A DNA stretch of 64,000 nt from Nocardia anaemiae NBRC 100462 (GTDB taxonomy: Bacteria; Actinomycetota; Actinomycetes; Mycobacteriales; Mycobacteriaceae). The translations under genes were made by a program, and so were the position numbers. The first letter of the stretch is position 1. Each line of letters begins with the position of its first letter. The notes beneath the pieces were generated by a model. That model worked only from the letters and a program-made list of their open reading frames with translations. It did not search any database and was not told where the DNA came from. The stretch is taken from NCBI RefSeq assembly GCF_001612725.1, contig NZ_BDAZ01000060.1, positions 34,530-98,529 of the forward strand, written 5' to 3'. Positions 51,562-63,212 of this stretch are shown here, one piece after another.

Positions 51562-53070
51562 TCACTGCCTTTCCTTGCGTGCCAACTCGGCCACCGTCGT
51601 CTTGGCACCACGAACATGCAATGAACGCAACGCCCTGACATAGGCGTCGACGAATCGGGGTTGGTCGATCAGATCGCCGAATACTGTTCTGTCGCTGAGA
51701 AATACGGTCGGATCGTCGCGCTGGCGGCGGGCCAGCGGAGTCAGCTGGTCGCGGAGCCGGTCGATGACCTCGATCGGCTCGCCGTGCTCGTCTACGCCTT
51801 CGGCATAGCGCGCCCAACCAGCGACAATTGCTGCGGCACAATCGATCTCGCCGGATCCGTCGCGAGCGTCGAGCTGCTGGCGGATGACCGGCAGCAGCCA
51901 TTTCGGGATGCGGTCCGACGATTCGGCGCACAATCTGGCGATGGTGTCGCCGATCGCGGGGTTGGCGAACCGCTCGATGAGAGTGTGTTTGTAGCGGTCC
52001 AGGTCGACTCCGGGCACCGGGCGCAGAGTGGGTGTTGCCTCACGGTCCATGTAGCGCAACAGGAATCGGCGAAAGTTCGGATCCTGGGCCGCTTCGTGTA
52101 CCAGGCGGTAGCCGCTCAGATATCCCAGGTAGGCGAGTGCCTGGTGGCCAGCGTTGAGCAACCGCAGTTTCATCAGCTCGTACGGTGCGACGTCCGCGAC
52201 GAGCTGCACCCCGGCGGCATCGAAGTCGGGGCGGCCGAGTGTGAACGAATCCTCCAGCACCCATTGGGTGTACGGCTCGGTCAGCACCGGCCACCGATCC
52301 TCCAGGCGATAGCGGCGCGAAAGCTCGGCGGACGCGTCGGCCGGTGTCACGGGCGTGATGCGGTCGACCATCGAGTTGGGGAACCGCACTGCGTGCTCGA
52401 CCCAGTCGCCGAGCTCGCGATCACGCAGCCGCGCGAACGCCCCGAAGGTGGCCCGCGCGATATGCCCGTTGCCCTCGATGTTGTCGCACGACATGACGGT
52501 GAACGGCGCGATGCCCCGCGCACGGCGGCGCACCAGCGCTTCGGTCACGACCCCGAATACCGTGCGCGGCAAAGTGTCCGGCGCGAGATCGGCCCGAATC
52601 GCCGGATCAGCAGCGTCGAATTCGCCGGTGGTCGCGGAGAAGTTGTATCCGCCCTCGGTGATGGTGAGTGAGACGATTCGGATTGCCGGATCGGCCAGCT
52701 TCTCGATCACCGCTTCCGGATCGTCGGGCGCGTAAAGGTATTCGATGATCGAGCCGATCACGCGGGTCCGCCAGGCGCCGTCCGGCTCGGTGACCGACAG
52801 GGTGTACAGGCCGTCCTGTGCCGCCAGTACATCGCGCATGCGCCGATCGGCGGGCAGCAGGCCGACTCCGCAGATACCCCAGTCGGTAGCACCGCCGTTT
52901 TCCAGTAGCCGATCGATGTACATCGCCTGATGGGCGCGATGGAACCCGCCGACTCCGAAGTGGACTATCCCGGTGCGGATCCGGGTGCGGTCGTAGGTCG
53001 GCACCGAAATTTCCGGGGCGAGCTCAGCGATCGTGTCGGCGCGTAGCGCCGTGGTTGTGGCCCCGTTCAT
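51562..53070 (-). CDS. mannitol/arabinitol 2-dehydrogenase family protein
   Basis: A 502-residue polyol-specific long-chain dehydrogenase, NAD-dependent, that turns mannitol to fructose or arabinitol to xylulose. It starts MNGATTTALRADTIAELAPE. The family signatures are GIVHFGVGGFHRAHQAMYID for NAD binding, MSCDNIEGNGHIAR and the catalytic KLRLLNAGHQALAYLG (K-x4-N-x2-H). It is the first of a two-gene unit divergent from the SorC regulator. The substrate within the polyol group cannot be decided. Confidence 0.92.
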   Translation of the reverse strand: MNGATTTALRADTIAELAPEISVPTYDRTRIRTGIVHFGVGGFHRAHQAMYIDRLLENGGATDWGICGVGLLPADRRMRDVLAAQDGLYTLSVTEPDGAWRTRVIGSIIEYLYAPDDPEAVIEKLADPAIRIVSLTITEGGYNFSATTGEFDAADPAIRADLAPDTLPRTVFGVVTEALVRRRARGIAPFTVMSCDNIEGNGHIARATFGAFARLRDRELGDWVEHAVRFPNSMVDRITPVTPADASAELSRRYRLEDRWPVLTEPYTQWVLEDSFTLGRPDFDAAGVQLVADVAPYELMKLRLLNAGHQALAYLGYLSGYRLVHEAAQDPNFRRFLLRYMDREATPTLRPVPGVDLDRYKHTLIERFANPAIGDTIARLCAESSDRIPKWLLPVIRQQLDARDGSGEIDCAAAIVAGWARYAEGVDEHGEPIEVIDRLRDQLTPLARRQRDDPTVFLSDRTVFGDLIDQPRFVDAYVRALRSLHVRGAKTTVAELARKERQ

Positions 53071-53117
53071 AACGACCCCTCGACTGTTGTGTATGTCACA
53101 CCGCGATGGTAGCCTCT

Positions 53118-53150
53118 TGAGCAATAGATCAGCTAGTGAGCAGATGTTCA
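53118..53150. promoter_or_regulatory. candidate operator between the polyol dehydrogenases and SorC gene
   Basis: TGAGCA occurs at 53118 and 53137. The second copy forms a partial inverted repeat TGAGCAGATGTTCA (53137-53150), one mismatched pair. It lies in the 87-bp divergent gap and could bind the SorC-type regulator. Weak evidence. Confidence 0.35.
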
Positions 53151-53157
53151 GGCATCG

Positions 53158-54162
53158 ATGAGGAGCGCAGTGGCTACCGAAGCGTCCCGGCCAGGCAGTC
53201 CGGACGATGTCCGGTTGGCATTGCGGGCTGCGCAGCTCTATCACCTCGAAGGCGCCACCCAGGCGGAAATAGCTGCCAAGCTGGGTGTTTCCCGCCCGAC
53301 CGCGGGGCGGCTCATCGCTCGTGCCCGGGCGCAGGGGCTGGTGCGCATCGAGATCAATGTCCCGGACGAGTTGCGCTCGGCCGTGCACGCCGATGTCGAG
53401 AGCGAGTTGGAGGCGAGGTTCGGGCTCACCGAGGCGGTGGTGCTGGGCGAGGTGCCCGACCGATCCCAGGCGAGCCTGCTGCCGTTCGGGCGCGCCGCTG
53501 TCGGTGTCCTGAACCGTAGGCTGCGGCCGACGGACACCCTCGGATTCACCTGGGGTCCGGACACTATCGCGGTCGCGCATGAGCTATGGACCAAGTCGGC
53601 TCGATGCGCGACCGTTGTCCAGTTGGACGGTTCGATGACCTCGGGTGACTACCAAACCGGCGTGGACTACACCCTCGGCCGCTGCGCCAGTCAGCTGCAG
53701 GCCAACCCCGTTCGATTGCACGCACCGCTCTACGCGGATCCGGCGACCGTGACCGCGCTGGAACACGATTCACTGCTGGGCCGCGCCATGTCGTTGGGGC
53801 GCGGTGCCGACGTCATGATGTTCGGCGTCGGACCGGTCTCCACGGCCACCACACTGTTCGAGGGCAGCTATCTCGACACCACGATCCTCGACGAACTGCG
53901 CGAATTGGGCGCGGTCGGCGAAATCGGCGGCCGATTCTTCCGTGCCGACGGCAGTGATGTCGCGGGATCGCTTGCCGCACGGACGGTTTCGGTCGGACTC
54001 GACGCCATCCGAGCCTGTCCGACCTCGCTACTGATTTCCGGTGGAGAGTCCAAGCATGAAGCCGTCCTCGGGGCGCTGCGGGGCGGACTGGCCACCATTC
54101 TCGTCACCGATATCGAGTGCGCGCGGTGGCTGCTGGAAAAGAAGGAGAGTTCTGGCCGATGA
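53158..54162 (+). CDS. SorC/DeoR-type sugar-responsive regulator
   Basis: A 334-residue regulator with an N-terminal HTH (residues 18-70, TQAEIAAKLGVSRPTAGRLI) and a SorC-type sugar-phosphate-binding domain: DTLGFTWGPDTIAVAHELW, then FGVGPVSTATTLFEGSYLD and TVSVGLDAIR. Family members sense phosphorylated sugars or polyol products. The gene faces the dehydrogenases and overlaps the binding-protein gene (ATGA), so it should control the entire polyol locus. Confidence 0.92.
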   Translation: MRSAVATEASRPGSPDDVRLALRAAQLYHLEGATQAEIAAKLGVSRPTAGRLIARARAQGLVRIEINVPDELRSAVHADVESELEARFGLTEAVVLGEVPDRSQASLLPFGRAAVGVLNRRLRPTDTLGFTWGPDTIAVAHELWTKSARCATVVQLDGSMTSGDYQTGVDYTLGRCASQLQANPVRLHAPLYADPATVTALEHDSLLGRAMSLGRGADVMMFGVGPVSTATTLFEGSYLDTTILDELRELGAVGEIGGRFFRADGSDVAGSLAARTVSVGLDAIRACPTSLLISGGESKHEAVLGALRGGLATILVTDIECARWLLEKKESSGR

Positions 54163-55514
54163 ACATACACCATGCGAAAGCCGCTGCGACACTGGCTGTC
54201 GCGGCTGTAATGGGGTTGGGCGGCTGCGCGGGCGCCGGATCGTTCACCACCACCAGCGGCGACACCGTCACCATCGCGATGGTTTCGAACTCGCAGATGC
54301 AGGATGCCATCGCGCTGTCCGGTGAGTTCGAACGCGAAAATCCCGGTATCGAACTCAAATTCGTCTCGCTGTCGGAGAATCAGGCGCGAGCCAAGATCAC
54401 CGCCTCGGTCGCCACTCACGGCGGTGAATTCGATGTGGTGATGATCAGCAACTATGAGACCCCGCAGTGGGCCAAGAACGGCTGGCTCATCGACCTGTCG
54501 AATTACGCGCGCGAGACGCCCGGCTACGACACCCAGGATTTCATCCCGTCCCTCCAGAAATCTCTTTCCTACCAGGGCGATATGTACTCGGTGCCGTTCT
54601 ACGGCGAATCCTCGTTCCTGATGTACCGCAAGGATCTCTTCGAAAAAGCGGGGCTGACCATGCCCGCCGAACCAACCTGGGATCAAATCGCTCAGGCAGC
54701 CGCGAAACTCGACGACCCCGCCGACGGTCGCTCCGGGATCTGCCTGCGCGGTAAGCCGGGCTGGGGTGAATCGCTCGCACCGTTGAATACCGTGATCAAC
54801 ACCTTCGGCGGACGTTGGTTCGACGAGAACTGGCACGCCCAGCTCAATAGTCCCGAGGTGGTTCGTGCCGTCGAGTTCTACATCGACCTGGTACGCGAAC
54901 ATGGTGAACCCGGCGCGGCCGCCAGCGGATTCAGCGAATGCGCCACGCAGCTGTCCCAGGGCAACACCGCCATGTGGTACGACGCGACCTCGGCGGTGTC
55001 GGTGCTGGAAGATCCCGCGTCCAGCAAGGTAGTCGGCAAGATCGGATACGCGCCCGCACCGGTCATGCAGAAGCCGAACTCGGGCTGGCTGTATACCTGG
55101 TCGCTCGGCATTCCCAAGTCCAGTGAAAAACCGGATGCGGCCTGGAAATTCATCTCATGGATGACCGGTAAACCCTATATCAGAATGGTCGGCGAGAAGC
55201 TCGGCTGGTCACATGTGCCACCGGGCAGCCGGATGTCGACCTATCAGATTCCCGAATACGCCGCGGCATCGAAGGCATACGGACCCTTGACGCTCTCATC
55301 GATGCAGGGGGTCGATCCGGAACATCCCACCGCGGCGCCGGTGCCCTACACCGGAATTCAGTTCCTCGCCATCCCGGAGTTCCAGGACCTCGGAACCAGA
55401 GTGAGCCAGCAGATCAGCGCCGCCGTCGCGGGTCGGATCAGCGTCCATGAGGCACTCGACCAAGCCCAGCAATATGCCGACGCGGTCGGCAGGTCGTACC
55501 GAGAGAACCAGTAG
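54159..55514 (+). CDS. polyol ABC transporter substrate-binding lipoprotein
   Basis: A 451-residue family 1 extracellular solute-binding protein. The signal peptide MNIHHAKAAATLAVAAVMGL ends in lipobox LGGC. The body has VTIAMVSNSQMQDAIALSGE, FDVVMISNYETPQWAKNGWL and PFYGESSFLMYRKDLFEKAG, typical of SmoE/MtlE polyol binders. It overlaps the regulator gene by 4 bases and is followed by two permeases and the ATPase. Confidence 0.93.
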   Translation: MNIHHAKAAATLAVAAVMGLGGCAGAGSFTTTSGDTVTIAMVSNSQMQDAIALSGEFERENPGIELKFVSLSENQARAKITASVATHGGEFDVVMISNYETPQWAKNGWLIDLSNYARETPGYDTQDFIPSLQKSLSYQGDMYSVPFYGESSFLMYRKDLFEKAGLTMPAEPTWDQIAQAAAKLDDPADGRSGICLRGKPGWGESLAPLNTVINTFGGRWFDENWHAQLNSPEVVRAVEFYIDLVREHGEPGAAASGFSECATQLSQGNTAMWYDATSAVSVLEDPASSKVVGKIGYAPAPVMQKPNSGWLYTWSLGIPKSSEKPDAAWKFISWMTGKPYIRMVGEKLGWSHVPPGSRMSTYQIPEYAAASKAYGPLTLSSMQGVDPEHPTAAPVPYTGIQFLAIPEFQDLGTRVSQQISAAVAGRISVHEALDQAQQYADAVGRSYRENQ

Positions 55515-55516
55515 CC

Positions 55517-56482
55517 ATGTCTGAAACCACCACAGCGCCAGCGGCTTACGAGTCGACCACGCAAACACCACCGCCGATCCTCGCGCGGCGCGATCGGCTC
55601 ACACGGTCCCAAGGCTGGCGTCGGCGCGGTCCGCTGCTGCCCGCCCTGATCTTCATGGTCGTGGTCACCCAGGTGCCGTTCGTTTTCACGCTGTACTACT
55701 CGACGCAATCGTGGAACCTGGTCCGCCCCGGCTCGCGCCATTTCATCGGGTTGCAGAACTACGCGGATGTCTTCCGGGACAGCCAATTCCGGCAGGTGGC
55801 GCTCAATACCGTCATCATGATCGCCGGGACCGTCATCATCTCGGTGGTCCTCGGACTACTGCTGGCACTGCTGCTCGATCGCGCGTTCTTCGGTCGCGGC
55901 ATCGTCCGCACCATGCTGATCACGCCGTTTCTGGTGACTCCTGTCGCGGCGGCGCTCATCTGGAAGACCACCATGCTGGATCCGGTGTTCGGGCTGGTGA
56001 ATTTCGTACTGAAACCGTTCGGCGTTGGCCAGATCGACTGGGTGAGCAAGTATCCCCTGCCAGCGGTCATGGCAGATCTGGTATGGCAGTGGACGCCGTT
56101 CATGATGCTGCTGATCCTGGCCGGGCTGCAATCAATGCCACGCGACATCGTCGAGGCCGCCCGCGTCGATGGCGCGAACTCACTGCAGGTTTTCGGTGAA
56201 CTTACCCTGCCGCACCTGCGCCGGTTCATCGAATTGGGGGCCGTGCTGGGGGCGATCTACCTGGTCAACACCTTCGACGCGGTGTACATGATGACCTCGG
56301 GCGGGCCGGGCATCGCCAGCTCCAATCTGCCCTTCTATATCTATCAGCGCGCCTTCCTCGGTTTCGATATCGGTCAGGCCGCGGCCATGGGGGTCATCAC
56401 TGTCATCGCCACCACCATCGTCGCGACGCTCGCGCTGCGACTGCTGTTCAAGTCCTTCACCGGAAAAGAGGAAGCCGCATGA
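55517..56482 (+). CDS. polyol ABC transporter permease 1
   Basis: A 321-residue inner-membrane permease of the MalF/UgpA type with six core helices. It starts MSETTTAPAAYESTTQTPPP with a 50-residue cytoplasmic arm. The coupling motif is VEAARVDGANSLQVFGELTLP (EAA loop). It starts 2 bases after the binding protein and overlaps permease 2 by 4 bases. Confidence 0.93.
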   Translation: MSETTTAPAAYESTTQTPPPILARRDRLTRSQGWRRRGPLLPALIFMVVVTQVPFVFTLYYSTQSWNLVRPGSRHFIGLQNYADVFRDSQFRQVALNTVIMIAGTVIISVVLGLLLALLLDRAFFGRGIVRTMLITPFLVTPVAAALIWKTTMLDPVFGLVNFVLKPFGVGQIDWVSKYPLPAVMADLVWQWTPFMMLLILAGLQSMPRDIVEAARVDGANSLQVFGELTLPHLRRFIELGAVLGAIYLVNTFDAVYMMTSGGPGIASSNLPFYIYQRAFLGFDIGQAAAMGVITVIATTIVATLALRLLFKSFTGKEEAA

Positions 56483-57351
56483 ACGCGCCTGCGCTTGCCG
56501 ACAAAGCCAGTACGGCACAGCAGGTTCGGATACGTCGTCGGCGCAGCCGGGCGGGTCTGCTGTGGGGTGCGCTTGCCTGGGTGATCGGCATCGGAATGTT
56601 CTTCCCCGTGCTGTGGATGGTGCTCACGGCGTTCAAACAAGAGGGCGACGCCTACACTGATCCGCCGAAGCTGTTCTTCACGCCGACCCTTGACCAGTTC
56701 TCCGCGGTCCTCGACAGCGGTATCGGCACCACGCTGCTGAATTCCACCTTCGCCACCGGGATGTCGACGATTCTCGTTCTGGCCCTGGGTATTCCGGCCG
56801 CATTCGCGCTGTCGCTGCGCCCGGTGCGCAATACCCGCGACGCCCTGATGTTCTTCATCGGCACCAAGATGCTGCCGATCGTGGCGGCGATCGTGCCGCT
56901 GTATGTGATCGTCGGCAATATCGGGCTGCTGGACAACATTTGGGCTCTGGTCATCCTCTATACCGCGATGAACCTGCCGATCGCGGTGTGGATGATGCGC
57001 TCGTTCTTCCTCGAGGTGCCCAGCGAGCTGCTCGAGGCCGCGAGCATGGACGGTGCGAGCCTGTGGACCGCGGTGCGCGAGGTGATCCTGCCGCTGGTCT
57101 CGCCCGGCATCGCCGCTACCGCATTGATCTGCGTCATCTTCTCCTGGAACGAATTCTTCTTCGCGGTGAACCTGACCGCCGTACAGGCACAGACGATTCC
57201 GGTGTTCCTGGTCGGCTTCATCACCGGCGAGGGCCTGTACTGGGCGCGGCTGTCGGCAGCCGCAGTGCTCAGTGCCCTGCCCGTCGTCCTCGCGGGCTGG
57301 TTCGCGCAGAACAAGCTGGTGCGCGGCCTGTCCTTCGGCGCCATCAAGTAA
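56479..57351 (+). CDS. polyol ABC transporter permease 2
   Basis: A 290-residue MalG/UgpE-type permease with six membrane helices. The EAA loop reads LLEAASMDGASLWTAVREVI. It follows permease 1 with an ATGA overlap and ends 10 bases before the ATPase. The C-terminus VRGLSFGAIK is characteristic of the second permease of polyol and sugar importers. Confidence 0.93.
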   Translation: MNAPALADKASTAQQVRIRRRRSRAGLLWGALAWVIGIGMFFPVLWMVLTAFKQEGDAYTDPPKLFFTPTLDQFSAVLDSGIGTTLLNSTFATGMSTILVLALGIPAAFALSLRPVRNTRDALMFFIGTKMLPIVAAIVPLYVIVGNIGLLDNIWALVILYTAMNLPIAVWMMRSFFLEVPSELLEAASMDGASLWTAVREVILPLVSPGIAATALICVIFSWNEFFFAVNLTAVQAQTIPVFLVGFITGEGLYWARLSAAAVLSALPVVLAGWFAQNKLVRGLSFGAIK

Positions 57352-57361
57352 GGAAAAACTC

Positions 57362-58474
57362 ATGGCCACAATCCATTACGACTCCGCATCGTGCGTCTAT
57401 CCGGGCGCCGAGACGCTCGCGGTCGACTCGCTCGACCTCGATATCGCCGACGGGGAGTTCATCGTCCTCGTCGGGCCGTCGGGCTCGGGTAAATCCACTG
57501 CGTTGCGTATGCTCGCCGGCCTGGAGGAGATCGACGGCGGCTCGATCCGCATCGACGGTCAGGACATGGTCGGTGTGCCGTCCAAGGACCGCGATATCGC
57601 TATGGTGTTCCAGAATTACGCGCTGTACCCGAACAAAACCGTCGGGGAGAATATGGGTTTCGCGCTGAAGATGATGAAAGTACCGGTGGCCGAACGCAAA
57701 CGCCGCGTCGCCGAGGCCGCCGAACTGCTCGGTCTCACCCCCTATCTGGATCGCAAACCGGCGAAACTGTCGGGCGGACAGCGGCAACGGGTGGCGATGG
57801 GGCGTGCGATCGTGCGCGAGCCGAGGGTGTTCTGCATGGACGAGCCGCTGAGCAACCTCGACGCCAAGTTGCGTGTGCAGACCCGCACCCAGATCGCTGC
57901 GCTGCAGCGGCGGCTGGGCACCACCACCGTCTACGTCACCCACGATCAGGTGGAGGCCATGACCATGGGTGACCGGGTGGCGGTACTGCGCGACGGCCGG
58001 TTGCAGCAGTTCAGCACCCCCGCCGAGCTGTACGACCGGCCCACGAACGCGTTCGTTGCCGGATTCATCGGATCGCCGTCGATGAACCTTTTCCGGGCGC
58101 CCCTCACCTCTGGTGGCGTCGACATCGCTGGCACCACAATGGAACTGCCGCGCGAGCAGATGACTCGCCTCGCCGAGGCGGGCCTGGACACGGTGACCAT
58201 CGGCATCCGCCCCGAACACGTCGAACTGCGGCGCGACGGAATAGGTTTCACGGCCACCGTGGAACTCGTCGAGGAACTCGGCAGCGAATCGTATGTGTAC
58301 GCACGCCTACCGGGTGCGCCCATCACCGGCCTCGACGGCGAGCCGTTCACCTTCGTCGCCCGCTCGGCGACCCGTGCCCCGGCCGCCCTCGCCGAATCGG
58401 TCACGCTACAGGTCAGCGACCCAGCCTCGGTCCATCTGTTCCATCCGGTGAACGGAACACGTCTCTCGGACTAG
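57362..58474 (+). CDS. polyol ABC transporter ATPase (MalK/UgpC type)
   Basis: A 370-residue ATPase. It has Walker A LVGPSGSGKSTALRML, the Q-loop VFQNYALYPNKTV, signature LSGGQRQRVAMG, Walker B VFCMDEPLSNLD and the switch His in VTHDQVEAM. The C-terminal 130 residues form the OB-like regulatory TOBE domain of the CUT1 family. An AAGGAAAAACTC leader precedes the ATG. It completes the importer. Confidence 0.94.
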   Translation: MATIHYDSASCVYPGAETLAVDSLDLDIADGEFIVLVGPSGSGKSTALRMLAGLEEIDGGSIRIDGQDMVGVPSKDRDIAMVFQNYALYPNKTVGENMGFALKMMKVPVAERKRRVAEAAELLGLTPYLDRKPAKLSGGQRQRVAMGRAIVREPRVFCMDEPLSNLDAKLRVQTRTQIAALQRRLGTTTVYVTHDQVEAMTMGDRVAVLRDGRLQQFSTPAELYDRPTNAFVAGFIGSPSMNLFRAPLTSGGVDIAGTTMELPREQMTRLAEAGLDTVTIGIRPEHVELRRDGIGFTATVELVEELGSESYVYARLPGAPITGLDGEPFTFVARSATRAPAALAESVTLQVSDPASVHLFHPVNGTRLSD

Positions 58475-58561
58475 CCACAATGCCGCTGAGCCGGTGGCCA
58501 GCACGGTGTCATCGATCGCGCGGACCAGCAGGGACGAACCGCACTCGATGCTGCGGCTGGT

Positions 58562-59128
58562 TCACTCTTTGCGGCGGACCGAGGCCTCGACCAGATCCAG
58601 GACCGCGGAAAGGTTTTCGTTGGTGTGCCCGGAGGCGATGCGGGCGATGAGGCCGTCCAGCACCAGATCCAGATATCCGAGGAGGACGTCGGTGGGGACG
58701 TCGTCGCGGAGGGCGCCTGCGGCCTTGCGGCGTTCCAGGCGGGCCAGGGTGGCGGCGGTCAGTTCGGCGGAGCGCTGGGTCCAGCTCGCGCGGAATTCCG
58801 GATCGGTGCGCAGGCGGCGCGCGATCTCCAAACGCGTTCCGAGCCAATTGAATTGTTCCGGGTGGGCGAGCATATCGCGCATGACCTGCACCAGGCCCTG
58901 ATTGGCCGCGACATCGGCCATGCGGTCGGCGTCTTCTTGGGCCAGCGCCAGGAACAGGGCGTCCTTGTCCCGGAAGTGGTGGAAGATCGCGCCACGTGAC
59001 AGTCCGATGGCCTCTTCCAAGCGGCGCACGGTCGCCCCGTCGTACCCGTATTCGGCGAAACAGGCCCGCGCCCCGTCCAGAATCTGACTACGCCGGGCGG
59101 CGAGGTGATCGTCACTGACTTTGGGCAT
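58562..59128 (-). CDS. acnR: TetR-family repressor of aconitase, AcnR-like
   Basis: A 188-residue TetR-family regulator. The HTH is in residues 12-55: RRSQILDGARACFAEYGYDG and GLSRGAIFHHFRDKDALFLA. It sits downstream of acn on the same strand, as Rv1474c does and as AcnR does in Corynebacterium glutamicum, where it represses acn and senses citrate and iron state. A strong hairpin separates the two genes, so acnR may be made mainly by read-through or from its own promoter. Confidence 0.85.
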   Translation of the reverse strand: MPKVSDDHLAARRSQILDGARACFAEYGYDGATVRRLEEAIGLSRGAIFHHFRDKDALFLALAQEDADRMADVAANQGLVQVMRDMLAHPEQFNWLGTRLEIARRLRTDPEFRASWTQRSAELTAATLARLERRKAAGALRDDVPTDVLLGYLDLVLDGLIARIASGHTNENLSAVLDLVEASVRRKE

Positions 59129-59171
59129 TTCGGCGGGCTCCTCCGAGCGAAGCGGGCAATGCGATGTGAAG

Positions 59172-59208
59172 AGGTCCGCGCACCGCGGGTGACGCGGTGC
59201 GCGGACCT
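59172..59208. terminator. 16-bp perfect hairpin after acn
   Basis: Arms 59172-59187 and 59193-59208 pair perfectly around a 5-base loop. It lies 17 bases after the acn stop and before acnR, so it probably limits read-through from acn into acnR. Confidence 0.85.
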
Positions 59209-59224
59209 ACTACAGCACAGTCGT

Positions 59225-62041
<2,817 letters not shown>

Positions 62042-62098
62042 GTCAGCTCCACTCGTCTGTGAGGGTTGCCGCGGGCGGGGCTGTGCCCGCGGCTGGTT

Positions 62099-62125
62099 TT
62101 TCGAACGACCTGCAAGCGGTCGCTA
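62099..62125 (+). repeat. dispersed 27-bp stem-loop repeat, copy 3
   Basis: The core is CGACCTGCAAGCGGTCGCTA, same orientation on the plus strand as copies 1 and 2. Here it is in a non-coding gap, 58 bases upstream of acn. Confidence 0.7.
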
Positions 62126-62188
62126 CGGTTACGTGTTCGGAGGGTTCCAGTGCTGGAACGTACTGGCTCCTCGCGGCTTCGAGCCTAA

Positions 62189-62204
62189 CAGTACGCTTGT
62201 CCTG
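62189..62204. promoter_or_regulatory. candidate AcnR operator
   Basis: CAGTACGCTTGTCCTG differs by two bases from the corynebacterial AcnR motif as I recall it (CAGNACnnncGTACTG). It lies 148 bases upstream of the acn start. The presence of an acnR-like gene supports it. Confidence 0.45.
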
Positions 62205-62374
62205 TGAAACGCGCGGGTGCCGTTGAACGCGCCGTCCGAAGGTGATCCGACACTCCGTCGCGTACTGTGCTTTCGAGTTGTTCGGGGTGACCGGTGGGCC
62301 CGCACCGGATCACTCTGCAGTGTTGGATGCCCGTCGCCTCGCGTACCGATGCGGCTCGACAGACCGGATGGAAG

Positions 62375-62950
62375 ATGACCGTCTCGCACACCTCGGTGTT
62401 CGCGCCCATGCGCGCCGAACTCCCCCCTGGTATCGACGACAAGACGTTGACCCAGATCAAGGAGGATGTGGTCGACAATCACGTGGCCACGCCGAAGGGT
62501 AAGGATCAGGACGCACTCGAGGCGGTCGTCGTCGATGCCCGAGCCCATGGCATCGAGCTCAGCATCGTGGTGATTCCCGGTAATCCAGGTCACGACTCCA
62601 ATCTACGTGACCTGGCCACCGAGGTCGGCAAGACCGAACACGGAACCGTGGTGGTGTTCAGCGACGACTGGGTCGGCACCTACAGCGATTCGATCAGCCG
62701 GGTGAAGCTGGAACGGGCCGAGGATCTTTCCAAGAGCACGCAGGGGCATTCGGCGCAGGCGGCGCAGCTTTTCGTCGATCAGTTGGAGCGGCCGGAGACA
62801 TTCTCCTGGACCGCGATCACGAGTGTGTTGCTCGTCGGCACGGCGGTGCTGGTCGGCGGACTCTACTGGGTCAAGTCGCGCCGTTCTGTCGAGCGGGCCG
62901 TGCCGGTGGAGGTTTCCGGTCGCGCCGACGACCGCGAACTCACCTCGTAG
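62375..62950 (+). CDS. Rv1476-like membrane protein
   Basis: A 191-residue protein placed between acn and ripA as in M. tuberculosis. From the ATG at 62375 it begins MTVSHTSVFAPMRAELPPGI. The soluble domain (residues 15-135) has VVVDARAHGIELSIVVIPGN and HGTVVVFSDDWVGTYSDSIS, an alpha/beta pattern. One membrane helix (WTAITSVLLVGTAVLVGGLYWV) lies near the C-terminus, followed by a short charged tail. Function unknown. Upstream in-frame ATGs (62294, 62327) are possible but extend into the promoter region. Confidence 0.78.
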   Translation: MTVSHTSVFAPMRAELPPGIDDKTLTQIKEDVVDNHVATPKGKDQDALEAVVVDARAHGIELSIVVIPGNPGHDSNLRDLATEVGKTEHGTVVVFSDDWVGTYSDSISRVKLERAEDLSKSTQGHSAQAAQLFVDQLERPETFSWTAITSVLLVGTAVLVGGLYWVKSRRSVERAVPVEVSGRADDRELTS

Positions 62951-63212
62951 CGAGTATCCGCTCAGTTACTTTTCCTAACGGTCGGTTTGTTTTGCCCGGC
63001 CGAATCCTTGCACCCGTACGGCTATTTCCGGGCAACGGGCAAATTACGCCGCTGTAGTTCTGTTGCCGGAGTTTCCTTGGTGAATGATGTGACGTACGGT
63101 TCGAATGATTACGGATGGGGAAAGAGTGTTCAGAGAGCTATCTGTGCACCACTGAGTTTGATGGTTCGCAGGGGGCTCGTGAGGTCAGCCTGTCGGGTCC
63201 TTGGGAGGTGCG
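62951..63212 (+). promoter_or_regulatory. 262-bp leader of ripA
   Basis: No gene is seen. The stretch has an A/T-richer upstream part (near 62965-63000) suitable for a promoter, and ends in the strong ribosome site GGGAGGTG before ripA. No known riboswitch pattern could be traced. Confidence 0.4.

Larger units (their letters stand above)
62042..62374. promoter_or_regulatory. acn / Rv1476-like divergent intergenic region
   Basis: This 333-bp gap holds, from the acn side, a copy of the dispersed 27-bp repeat (62099-62125), a 16-bp inverted repeat GTTCCAG-TG-CTGGAAC (62144-62159) with a nearby GTACTGG, and a candidate AcnR box (62189-62204). No gene is supported. Confidence 0.6.

Noticed and set aside
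62951..63212. Possible c-di-AMP (ydaO-type) riboswitch in the ripA leader
   Set aside because: Known to precede cell-wall hydrolase genes in actinobacteria, but the conserved core segments are not recognisable here.
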